Source: DATNBT01 sp964579765 (GTDB lineage Bacteria; Acidobacteriota; Vicinamibacteria; Vicinamibacterales; CAVVIG01). From it: 6,287 bases of DNA. Where the stretch lies: NCBI GenBank assembly GCA_964579765.1, contig CAZOIK010000312.1, positions 1-6,287 of the forward strand. Reading direction: 5' to 3'. The notes under the pieces are model-generated. The model made no database searches and had not been told where the DNA came from. It saw only the letters and a program-made list of their open reading frames with translations. Positions 1 to 6,108 of this stretch are shown here, piece after piece. A program made the position numbers and the translations under genes. Positions within the stretch are counted from its first letter, which is position 1. Every line of letters starts with the position of its first letter.

Positions 1-2
1 AG

Positions 3-836
3 AACCGCGCGCAACCCGCTCCAGTGCAACCCGGGCCCGTCGTCGATCTCACCGGCGAGTGGGCCGCCCAGATGCACGAGGACGCTCCGTACCGCGGACC
101 GGGCGGGTTCCTCGGCGACTACACGGGGCTCCCGATCAACGCCGCCGCGCGGCAGATGGCCGAGACCTGGGACGCCGACATCCTGTCGCAGCCCGAACGA
201 AGCACGCAGGCCTGGCCGGCACAGTATGCGATGCGCGGCGAGGGACCGAACATCCGCGTCAGCGAGGTGCGCGATCGCGTCACGGACGCGCTCGTCGCCC
301 TGAAGATCGTCGGCGTCTTCGGGCGATCCGATCGCACCATCTGGCTCGACGGCCGCGCGCATCCGTCGGCGCACGCGGAGCACACCTGGGCGGGCTTCTC
401 GACCGGCACGTTCCATGACGGCGAGCTCACCGTCACCACCACACACATGAAGATGGGCGTCATCCAGAAAGTGGGCATCTACACGAGCCCCGACAGCGTG
501 ATGACGGAGCACTTCTTCCGGCACGGCAACTACCTGACATCCGTCACGTACATCGAAGATCCGGTCTATCTCGAAGAGCCGTTCATCCGCACGCAGACGT
601 GGGTGCTCAACCCGAATCAGACGATCGCGCCGCCCGTCGCCTGGCAGCCGGTGGACGAGCTCGTCGGCAAACCGGTCGGCTGGGTGCCGCACTACGCGCT
701 GGGCACGAAGCACATGGAGCCGGCGGAGCACTACGGCATCCCGTTCGAGGCGACGCAGGGCGGCGCGAAGACGACCTACCCGGAATATCAGCTGCGGATC
801 CAGCAGCTGCAGGCGCAAGGACGCCGCACGCCATGA
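3..836 (+). CDS. Secreted protein of unknown function, 5'-truncated by the window edge
   Basis: The frame is open from base 3, so the true start lies outside the window. The first visible residues (NRAQPAPVQPGPVVDLTGEW) look like the end of a signal peptide and the start of a mature exported protein; a GTG at 24 could start a 270-residue product but has no ribosome site and would lose the export signal. No catalytic motif is recognised. Counted from that GTG, residues 105-145 (TIWLDGR..P, then W.G.S...F.DGELTV) and 172-190 (SVTYIEDPVYLEEPF) match in order the LDGRPLP, WDGDTLVV and ELTVDDPKAYTKPW segments of the protein at 5268-6101, so both seem to belong to one secreted family, from memory common in Acidobacteriota. 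The central part is rich in histidine (H113, H117, H120, H131, H141), which might bind metal, but this is a guess. The stop overlaps the start of the hydrolase gene, implying a shared operon. Confidence 0.85.
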   Translation, partial: NRAQPAPVQPGPVVDLTGEWAAQMHEDAPYRGPGGFLGDYTGLPINAAARQMAETWDADILSQPERSTQAWPAQYAMRGEGPNIRVSEVRDRVTDALVALKIVGVFGRSDRTIWLDGRAHPSAHAEHTWAGFSTGTFHDGELTVTTTHMKMGVIQKVGIYTSPDSVMTEHFFRHGNYLTSVTYIEDPVYLEEPFIRTQTWVLNPNQTIAPPVAWQPVDELVGKPVGWVPHYALGTKHMEPAEHYGIPFEATQGGAKTTYPEYQLRIQQLQAQGRRTP

Positions 837-1840
837 GACGGCACGCGGTTCGTCTCGCGGCGTGCGCGGCGGCGGCGGCGATGCTCGGCGCCGGCGCGGC
901 GGCGCAGTCCACGCTGACGCCCGACCAGCTGAAGTACCGGCCCGGACGCCCGAATTTCGACACGGCGCCGGTGGAGATCCTTCCCGTCCAGGGTCGGGTG
1001 TATCTGATCTCCACGGACACGAGCAGCAACATCGCCGCGCAGATCGACGACGAGGGCGTGGTGCTGGTTGACGCGGGGCGGGCCGAGGTCAGCAGCGACG
1101 TGCTCGCGCAGATCAGGACGCGCACACAGCTCCCGATCAGAGCGATCGTCGACACCACGACCGATCTGGACCACATCGGCGGCAACGACGCGCTTGCCCG
1201 CACGGGCACCCCGCTCTATCAGGGGCCTCCCGGGTCGGCCCCGCAGGCGCAGGTCTTCGCGCACGAGAAGGCCCTCGCCCGCATCAGCGCGCCGACGGGA
1301 CGCACGTCCACGGTGCCGCCGGCGCTCTGGCCCACGGACACGTTCGCCGGCGCGAAGGAGAAGATCTATTTCAATCACGAGCCGATCGAGCTGCAGTGGG
1401 CGCCCGGCCACACCGACGGCGACGTCATCGTCTGGTTCCGGCGCTCGGACGTCATCGCGACCGGCGACGCGTTCACGACGACGTCGTATCCGCGTTTCGA
1501 TCGGGCGCGCGGCGGGTCCATCCAGGGCGTGCTCGACGTCCTGAACCACGTCGTCGATCTCGCGGTCACGGCGTTCAACGGACAGCGCGGCACGCGCGTC
1601 ATCCCCGGCCACGGCCGCATCTGCAATCAGGCCGACGTCGTCGAATATCGCGACATGGCGACGATCGTCCGCGATCGCGTGCGCGATCTGGCGAAGGCCG
1701 GCAAGACGCTCGATCAGATCAAAGCGGCGCACGTGACGCTCGACTACGACGGCCTCTACGCCACGCCGGCCTACACCGGCGACATGTTCGTCGAAGCGAT
1801 CTACAAGGACGTGACGTCGGCCGCGCCGTCAGCCCGGTAG
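833..1840 (+). CDS. Exported metallo-beta-lactamase-fold hydrolase with altered first zinc motif
   Basis: A 335-residue protein. Residues 1-24 are an Arg-led, Ala-rich signal peptide (cleavage near AAA-Q25), so it acts outside the inner membrane. The MBL fold is shown by N-terminal strands (VYLIS, then GVVLVDAGR at 75-83), a TTDLDHIGGN motif at 109-118, PGHTDGD at 191-197, ATGDAF at 209-214 and PGHGR at 259-263. These supply D113, H114, H193, D212 and H260 as metal ligands. The usual HxHxDH, however, reads T109-x-D111-x-D113-H114, so the first two histidines are missing. FAHEKALARI at 142-151 matches a conserved helix of secreted MBL relatives. The substrate cannot be told; lactamase activity should not be assumed. 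ATG at 833 overlaps the upstream TGA by four bases (ATGA), with AAGGA at 817-821 as a somewhat distant ribosome site; this start gives a clean signal peptide. No clear terminator follows. Confidence 0.9.
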   Translation: MRRHAVRLAACAAAAAMLGAGAAAQSTLTPDQLKYRPGRPNFDTAPVEILPVQGRVYLISTDTSSNIAAQIDDEGVVLVDAGRAEVSSDVLAQIRTRTQLPIRAIVDTTTDLDHIGGNDALARTGTPLYQGPPGSAPQAQVFAHEKALARISAPTGRTSTVPPALWPTDTFAGAKEKIYFNHEPIELQWAPGHTDGDVIVWFRRSDVIATGDAFTTTSYPRFDRARGGSIQGVLDVLNHVVDLAVTAFNGQRGTRVIPGHGRICNQADVVEYRDMATIVRDRVRDLAKAGKTLDQIKAAHVTLDYDGLYATPAYTGDMFVEAIYKDVTSAAPSAR

Positions 1841-1867
1841 CGGGGGCCGTCGATCTGCGCGATCGAG

Positions 1868-2119
1868 TGTGCGGGTTGCGCAGCCACACGTGTCGCCCGC
1901 GCAAAGCGCTCTGCAGTCGGCGCACACGGGTCTGTCACCCGCGCAAAGCGCTCTGTCAGCGGCGCAAGTCCTCCTACCGGCTGCGCACAGCACTCGACCG
2001 ACGTTCCACACGCATCTGACCGACGTCCCCGAGCGTCTGACCGACCTCCCTGAGCATCTGACCGACGTCCCCGAGCGTTTGACAGGCCGAACCGGCGAGC
2101 TGTCAGCGCGGCTGGCACC
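1868..2119. repeat. Array of about twelve diverged 21-bp units in strict phase
   Basis: Reading in steps of 21 from 1868, 1889, 1910 ... 2099, nearly every unit begins with a form of TCTGnC. GCGCA recurs at 1878, 1899, 1920, 1941, 1962 and 1983, exactly 21 bp apart. Units at 2015 and 2057 are identical over all 21 bases, and the unit between them differs at three positions. Units at 1889 and 1931 share a long CCCGCGCAAAGCGC core. The phase does not slip although outer units have diverged strongly. The period equals seven codons and also two DNA helical turns, so either a heptapeptide-coding remnant or helically phased protein sites would fit. There are no spacers, so it is not a CRISPR array. 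It occupies most of the 366-bp gap between the hydrolase and the transglutaminase-like gene, a gap otherwise holding only the palindrome and promoter described separately. Confidence 0.85.
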
Positions 2120-2124
2120 CCGAC

Positions 2125-2142
2125 TGTGTCTCCAGAGACACA
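2125..2142. promoter_or_regulatory. Perfect 8+8 palindrome, possible operator
   Basis: TGTGTCTC-CA-GAGACACA is a perfect inverted repeat with a 2-bp centre. It lies directly after the 21-bp array and 26 bp upstream of the putative -35 element of the next gene, a position suited to a dimeric regulator. As RNA it could form a 7-bp stem with a 4-base loop, but no U-run follows, so it is not a standard intrinsic terminator. The regulator is unknown and no regulator gene lies in the window. Confidence 0.4.
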
Positions 2143-2168
2143 CTCCACGAGCGCCGCGTCGTCGGCTC

Positions 2169-2197
2169 ATGACGCGCGCGCACGATCGCTCTATGCT
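2169..2197 (+). promoter_or_regulatory. Possible sigma70-type promoter giving a near-leaderless mRNA
   Basis: ATGACG (2169-2174, four of six matches to TTGACA) and TATGCT (2192-2197, with the key T, A and final T of TATAAT) are separated by 17 bp. Transcription would begin about 2204, only two or three bases before the ATG at 2207. That start has no Shine-Dalgarno sequence, which fits leaderless translation. The match is moderate and the call rests on pattern alone. Confidence 0.3.
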
Positions 2198-2206
2198 GGA
2201 CGCCGG

Positions 2207-3228
2207 ATGACGAATGCGCGCGCGGCGGCGAGTCGGCATGTCTGGCGCGGCCACGTCAGCCGGACGTTCGTCGGGCTGCTGCTGCTCGTGCACGCCCTCG
2301 TGCTCGTCTGGCTGTGCGGCGACTGGTGGCGCCTGCGGCTGCTCGCGTTCGACTTCCGCGAGGTGCCGAGCGAGGAATTCATGACGCTGCCGCCAGAGGC
2401 GCTGACGTCGTACGGGTACGTCGAAGACGCGCCGGCGGAGCTCACCGTCTTCCACGACGTCGCGCAGCGCGTGCTCGCGGGCGCTACGACCGACGGCGAC
2501 CGCATGCGCCGCCTCGGCGACTACCTGTACGGACTGCGGCACGAGACGGCGCCCGCCGCCGAAGAGGCCGATCTCGAGGTCGGTGCCCTGACGACGTTCG
2601 CGCGGATGCGCGCGGGACATGCCAGCGACTGCGGCGAACTGGCCGTCGTGATGGCCTCGATGTGGCGCAGCCTCGGCGGCCACACGCGCGTCGTCGCCTG
2701 GGGGACGATCGACGGCGTGCTCGCGCATACGTCGCTCGAGCTCTGGTCGGCCGAGTACCGGCGGTGGATGTACTACGACCTCAACGTCAACGGCTACTGG
2801 GCCGAAGACGACGGCACGCCGCTGTCGTTCGCGTCGGTGCGCGCGAACGGGCTGACGGGCGAGGATCTCCATCTGGTCGCCACCGACGTCCCGAGCATGC
2901 ACGACTGGACGCCGGAGGAGTTCCAGGCGTTCCTGCGCGCCTACCCGATCGAGTGGTATCGCCTGAACAACGTGTGGCTCTACATGGAGCGCGATCGCCG
3001 CTTCGGGCGGCTCAACGTGCTCTACCCCGTGTTCCGCCGCCTCTCGCCCGCCGATCGCGTCATCGACAACCTCACCGGCGTGCGCGACCGCCGGCTCGTC
3101 GTGGACGGCAAGATCCAGATCGCCAACGTCCTGACGTTCAGCGGCGCGCGCCTGCTGTTTGCGTACTGCCTGACGATGGGCTCGTCTGCGCGATCACGCT
3201 CGTCGCCAGCCGTCGCGCTGATCGATAA
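2207..3228 (+). CDS. Membrane-anchored transglutaminase-like protein, probable frameshift near its 3' end
   Basis: From ATG 2207, residues 21-37 form a membrane helix (FVGLLLLVHALVLVWLC). The domain after it carries a transglutaminase-like Cys-His-Asp triad: C142 in SDCGELAVVMASMWRSLGG, H174 in LAHTSLELW and D191 in MYYDLNVN, with the usual spacing and a following Trp-rich stretch. Such domains act as cysteine peptidases, amidases or crosslinkers; the substrate is not evident. The domain would probably face the periplasm. A second hydrophobic stretch begins at residue 312 (GARLLFAYCLTMG). Here the reading frame as given runs on without a stop into the next protein. One extra G in the GGG at 3178-3180 would instead give MGLVCAITLVASRRADR and a TAA at 3226-3228, completing a C-terminal membrane helix and a protein of about 340 residues. 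I therefore end this gene at 3228 and treat the run-on as a probable one-base deletion or sequence error. An earlier GTG at 2126 is less likely because it lies in the palindrome. Confidence 0.75.
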
Positions 3229-3229
3229 T

Positions 3230-4456
3230 ATGACCGTGCGCACCGCCATTGCCACGGTCTTCTGCCTGCTCACCGCCGCCGTCGCCTCCGCGCAGGGCGT
3301 GGCCGGACGCTGGGACGCCGCGGTCCTCGCCAACGGCGTCGCCGTCCCGTTCCGGTTCGAGATCACGACGAACGGCGCGACCGCCACGGGCTTTTTCTTC
3401 GACGGCAGCCGGAAGATCGCCTCGAGCTCGGGGCGCTTCGAGAACGGCCGGCTGACGCTCGACTACGACTTCCTCAACACGGTGCTCGACGCCGCGTTCG
3501 ACGGCAAAGAGCTGCACGGCACCTACGTCAACCGGCGGCCGAACTCGCGGCCGCTCGACTTCTTCGCCGCGCGCGTCGTGCGGCGCCCGACGGCGGCGGC
3601 GGGCCGCGTGCCGCAGGGCGGCGGCGAGTGGGTGATGTATCGCACGGCGAAGGACAACTCCAAGCTCGACGTCTCGTGGCGGCTCCACCTCAGCCAGTCG
3701 GGCCCGGACGTGTCCGGCGCGATCCTGCGCACGTCAGGCGACAGCGGCACGTTGACGGGCGCGTGGAAGAACGGCCGGTTGACGCTCAGCCATTTCGACG
3801 GCTCGCGCCCGCTGCTCTTCGAAGCCGAGCTGAACAGCGACGGCACGCTCGCCATCACGCTCGATCGCAAGTTCACCTATCGCGCGGCGCGCAGCACGCA
3901 GCTCGCCGGCAAGGGCATCCCCCAGCCGCCCGATCTGTCGCAGTTCACGGGCGTCAAGGATCCCCGCGCGCCGTTTCATTTCAGCGGCGTCGCCCTCGAC
4001 GGCAACGCCGTCTCCGACGCGGACGCGCGCTTCAAAGGGAAAGTCGTCGTGCTGACGGTCGGCGGGACGTGGTGTCCGAACTGCCACGACGAGGCGCCGT
4101 TTCTCTCGTCGCTCTACACCGAGTTTCACGCGAAGGGGCTCGAGGTCGTCGGCCTCTTCTTCGAGAACGACGCCGATTTCGCGGCCGTGCGTCCGCGCAT
4201 CCAGGCGTTCACGCGCCGCTACAGCGTGGTCTACCCGATCGTCTTCGCCGGCACGACCGATCAGGCCGAGGCGAAGCTCTCGCAGCTCCGCAACTTCAGC
4301 GTGTATCCGACGACGGTGGTTCTGGGGCGGGACGGGCGCGTGCGCAGCGTCCACGCCGGATACGCCGGCACGGCCACCGGCGCCGAGCACACACGGCTCA
4401 CGAACGAGGAGCACGCGCTCGTCGCGCGCCTTGTGGCCGAGAAGCCGCCGCAGTAG
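3230..4456 (+). CDS. Exported TlpA/thioredoxin-like protein with two N-terminal beta modules
   Basis: Counted from ATG 3230 the protein has 408 residues. Residues 1-22 are a signal peptide (RTAIATVFCLLTAAVASAQ); GTG at 3236 would serve equally well. Residues 25-115 and 132-220 are two related beta-rich modules, each with a GxW opening and a shared ENGRLTL/KNGRLTL segment 109 residues apart. Residues 245-405 are a TlpA/AhpC-type thioredoxin domain: VVVLTVGGTWCPNC with active-site C282 and C285, the cis-proline at P360 in VYPTTVVL, and LGRDGRV after it. TlpA proteins handle disulfides outside the inner membrane, often keeping cysteines reduced; the direction and partner here are unknown. No ribosome site precedes the start, and the frame is open upstream into the transglutaminase-like gene, so an annotation tool may report a single fused 749-residue product from 2207. 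An internal signal peptide argues against that fusion being natural. The 3' end overlaps lgt on the other strand by 59 bp. Confidence 0.85.
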   Translation: MTVRTAIATVFCLLTAAVASAQGVAGRWDAAVLANGVAVPFRFEITTNGATATGFFFDGSRKIASSSGRFENGRLTLDYDFLNTVLDAAFDGKELHGTYVNRRPNSRPLDFFAARVVRRPTAAAGRVPQGGGEWVMYRTAKDNSKLDVSWRLHLSQSGPDVSGAILRTSGDSGTLTGAWKNGRLTLSHFDGSRPLLFEAELNSDGTLAITLDRKFTYRAARSTQLAGKGIPQPPDLSQFTGVKDPRAPFHFSGVALDGNAVSDADARFKGKVVVLTVGGTWCPNCHDEAPFLSSLYTEFHAKGLEVVGLFFENDADFAAVRPRIQAFTRRYSVVYPIVFAGTTDQAEAKLSQLRNFSVYPTTVVLGRDGRVRSVHAGYAGTATGAEHTRLTNEEHALVARLVAEKPPQ

Positions 4457-5237
4457 CCGCCGGCGACGTCCGGTGCCGGACGATCAGCACGACGATCGCG
4501 ACGGCGAACATGACGAGCCCGATGAACTGCGACGTGGAGAGCAGGCCGCCGAACACGAACCCGCGGTCCGCGTCGCCGCGGAAGAACTCCAGCCCGAACC
4601 GCGCGACGGCATAGAGCAGCGTGTAGGCGACGATCACGTCGCCCTCGCGGTGACGCCGCCGCGCGAACCAGACGAGCACTCCGAACAACACCAGGCACGC
4701 GGCCGACTCGTACAGCTGCACCGGGTGCAGCGGCACGCCGAGCGGCGCGCCGCCGAGGATGGCGGCGTCGGGGTTGGTGAACGTCACGGCCCACGGCACC
4801 GACGCCGGCCGGCCGTAGTCGTCGCCGGCCATGAAGCAGCCGATGCGCCCGATCGCCTGGCCGAGCGCGATGGCGGGCGCGCAGAGATCGGCCGCCAGCC
4901 ACACCGAGACCTCCGAGTGCCGCCAGAAGAACAGCCCGGAGGCGACGAGCCCGCCGATGAACCCGCCGTAGAAATCGCCCGCGCTCGTCACGAGCGACCA
5001 GAGCTGCGACGCCGACGCCGTGAATTCGCCGGCGGAGCGCACGAACAGCAGCGCCTTGGCGCCGATGAGGGCCCCGACAATCGCCCAGATGCCGAGCGAG
5101 GTCAGCAGTTCCGGATCGAGCCCCGCCCGGCGTGCGCCGCGCCGGAGCCAGCCGAGCGCCGACAAGTAGGCGAGCGCGAGCAGCAGCCCGAAGGTGTAGA
5201 TCGTGAAGTACGGCGTGCGCAGCAGGATGGGATGCAT
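4398..5237 (-). CDS. lgt: Prolipoprotein diacylglyceryl transferase
   Basis: Lgt moves a diacylglyceryl group from phosphatidylglycerol to the lipobox cysteine of prolipoproteins in the inner membrane, the first step of lipoprotein maturation. The 279-residue product has the multi-helix Lgt layout: MHPILLRTPYFTIYTFGLLLAL start, FYGGFIGGL (89-97), IGRIGCFMAGDDYG (129-142), HPVQLYE (171-177) and YAVARFGLEFFRGD (209-222). By motif position, R131, G142, Y209, R213 and E217 correspond to E. coli R143, G154, Y235, R239 and E243. Y90 stands where E. coli has H103, C134 where it has N146 and D139 where it has E151. From memory these are features of the GRIGCF-type Lgt found outside Proteobacteria, so activity is expected. 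The tail after residue 255 is basic and low in complexity, and its last codons lie antisense to the end of the thioredoxin gene. No clear Shine-Dalgarno precedes the ATG. It diverges from the next gene with a 30-bp gap. Confidence 0.97.
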   Translation of the reverse strand: MHPILLRTPYFTIYTFGLLLALAYLSALGWLRRGARRAGLDPELLTSLGIWAIVGALIGAKALLFVRSAGEFTASASQLWSLVTSAGDFYGGFIGGLVASGLFFWRHSEVSVWLAADLCAPAIALGQAIGRIGCFMAGDDYGRPASVPWAVTFTNPDAAILGGAPLGVPLHPVQLYESAACLVLFGVLVWFARRRHREGDVIVAYTLLYAVARFGLEFFRGDADRGFVFGGLLSTSQFIGLVMFAVAIVVLIVRHRTSPAATAAASRPQGARRARAPRS

Positions 5238-5239
5238 CG

Positions 5240-5245
5240 TACAAT
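5240..5245 (+). promoter_or_regulatory. Possible -10 element in the lgt/secreted-protein divergent spacer
   Basis: TACAAT matches five of six bases of TATAAT and lies 22 bp before the ATG at 5268, which would give a leader of roughly 15 bases containing the ribosome site. No good -35 is seen at the expected place inside the start of lgt. The whole divergent spacer is 30 bp, so promoters for both directions must overlap each other or the opposite coding region. Confidence 0.25.
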
Positions 5246-5256
5246 CAGCTTTTCAC

Positions 5257-5264
5257 GAGAGAGG
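5257..5264 (+). promoter_or_regulatory. Ribosome binding site that fixes the start at 5268
   Basis: GAGAGAGG ends three bases before the ATG at 5268, and its GAGAG part is six bases away. It is the clearest Shine-Dalgarno sequence in the window. It supports the start giving a signal peptide over the long in-frame extension that runs upstream antisense to lgt. Confidence 0.55.
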
Positions 5265-5267
5265 CAC

Positions 5268-6101
5268 ATGCGCATACTAATTCTTCGGTCGGCCCTCGTC
5301 GCCGTCGCGGCGGGCGCCGTGTTGTGCTCGACGCCCGCGTCCGCGCAGTGGCTGAAATACCCGACGGCCGGCGTGCCCAAGACCGCCGACGGCAAAGACG
5401 ACTTCACGGCCAAGACGCCGAGGACCGCCGACGGCCATCCGGATCTGACCGGCATCTGGATCACGGCGGACACGCCGTGCGGCGCCAAAGACCCCGAGCG
5501 GGTGATCTGCGGCGCGGAGCTCTCGATGGGCATCCACGGCATCGACATGGGCGCCGGCCTGCCCGGCGGGCTCCCCTACCAGCCGTGGCTGAAGGCGCTC
5601 GTCAAGGAGCGCACGGCGAACAACGCCAAGGACGATCCGCACGTGCGCTGCCTGCCCGATCCGTTTCTGCGGGCCTACAGCATGCCGCACATGCTGAAGT
5701 TCGTGCAGACGCCGGCGCTGCTCGTCATGCTCGACGAGATGAACGCCAACTACCGCCAGGTGTTCCTCGACGGCCGGCCGCTGCCGGTCGATCCGGATCC
5801 GTCGTGGCAGGGCTACTCGTCGGCGAAATGGGACGGCGACACGCTCGTCGTCGATTCCAACGGCTTTCGTGACGACCTCTGGATCGACTGGCACGGCAGC
5901 GTGCTGACGACGGCCGCGAAGGTGCGCGAGCGGATCACGCGTCCCGACTACGGCCACCTCGACGTCGAGCTCACGGTGGACGATCCGAAGGCGTACACCA
6001 AGCCGTGGACGGTGACGCTGCACGAGCGCATCGCGCTCAACACCGAGCTCATCGACGAGATCTGCCTCGAGAACGAGCTGTCGTCGAAGCGCATGAAGTG
6101 A
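5268..6101 (+). CDS. Secreted protein of unknown function, related to the first gene of the window
   Basis: The 277-residue product begins with a signal peptide (MRILILRSALVAVAAGAVLC, cleavage near ASA-Q27). C20 lies in the hydrophobic core but follows Leu, so it is not a proper lipobox and the protein should be soluble rather than a lipoprotein. The mature part carries TADGHPDLTGIW (53-64), RCLPDPF (127-133), LDGRPLPVDPDPSWQGYSSA (167-186), KWDGDTLVVDSNGF (187-200), ERITRPDYGHLDVELTVDDP (221-240) and YTKPWTV (243-249). I know this arrangement from a large family of uncharacterised exported proteins, especially in Acidobacteriota; no enzymatic function is established to my knowledge. The mature chain has four cysteines (C71, C81, C128, C266) that could form disulfides, which would fit the nearby TlpA-like gene but proves nothing. 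It diverges from lgt and converges with the barrel gene, with seven bases between the stops, so it is probably transcribed alone. Confidence 0.92.
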   Translation: MRILILRSALVAVAAGAVLCSTPASAQWLKYPTAGVPKTADGKDDFTAKTPRTADGHPDLTGIWITADTPCGAKDPERVICGAELSMGIHGIDMGAGLPGGLPYQPWLKALVKERTANNAKDDPHVRCLPDPFLRAYSMPHMLKFVQTPALLVMLDEMNANYRQVFLDGRPLPVDPDPSWQGYSSAKWDGDTLVVDSNGFRDDLWIDWHGSVLTTAAKVRERITRPDYGHLDVELTVDDPKAYTKPWTVTLHERIALNTELIDEICLENELSSKRMK

Positions 6102-6108
6102 AGGCGCT

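Larger units (their letters stand above)
2207..4456 (+). other. Continuous open frame joining the transglutaminase-like and TlpA-like genes
   Basis: Read as given, there is no stop between ATG 2207 and TAG 4454-4456, so one 749-residue polypeptide would result: membrane helix, transglutaminase-like domain, a weak hydrophobic stretch, a 17-residue polar linker (residues 325-341), an internal signal-peptide-like segment, two beta modules and a thioredoxin domain. This entry records the alternative to the two-gene reading. If real, the internal segment would act as a second membrane helix and place both catalytic domains on one chain. I favour two genes. Confidence 0.35.

Noticed and set aside
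599..832. Earlier in-frame start for the hydrolase gene
   Set aside because: It would overlap most of the preceding gene's 3' end and bury the signal peptide inside the protein.
788..1732. Long minus-strand open frame of 314 codons opposite the hydrolase gene
   Set aside because: Arg/Asp-rich composition without motifs, typical of the antisense of a GC-rich gene; the + strand shows clear MBL motifs.
2079..2084. Perfect TTGACA (-35 consensus)
   Set aside because: No -10-like hexamer occurs 16-18 bp downstream, and the bases fit the TCTGAC start of a 21-bp repeat unit.
1868..2119. CRISPR array
   Set aside because: Units abut without spacers, are diverged, and no cas gene is near.
1829..2902. 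Long minus-strand frame crossing the 21-bp array with Cys/Arg heptads
   Set aside because: It stays open because the repeat period is a multiple of three, and the rest is antisense to the transglutaminase-like domain; no recognisable motif.
4431..5267. Upstream in-frame extension of the secreted protein, antisense to lgt
   Set aside because: Low-complexity Arg/Glu/Pro sequence opposite a certain gene; the ATG at 5268 has a strong ribosome site and a signal peptide.
5316..5330. Possible lipobox (AVLC) in the secreted protein next to lgt
   Set aside because: Leu precedes the Cys where Gly, Ala or Ser is needed, and a good ASA-Q signal peptidase I site follows.
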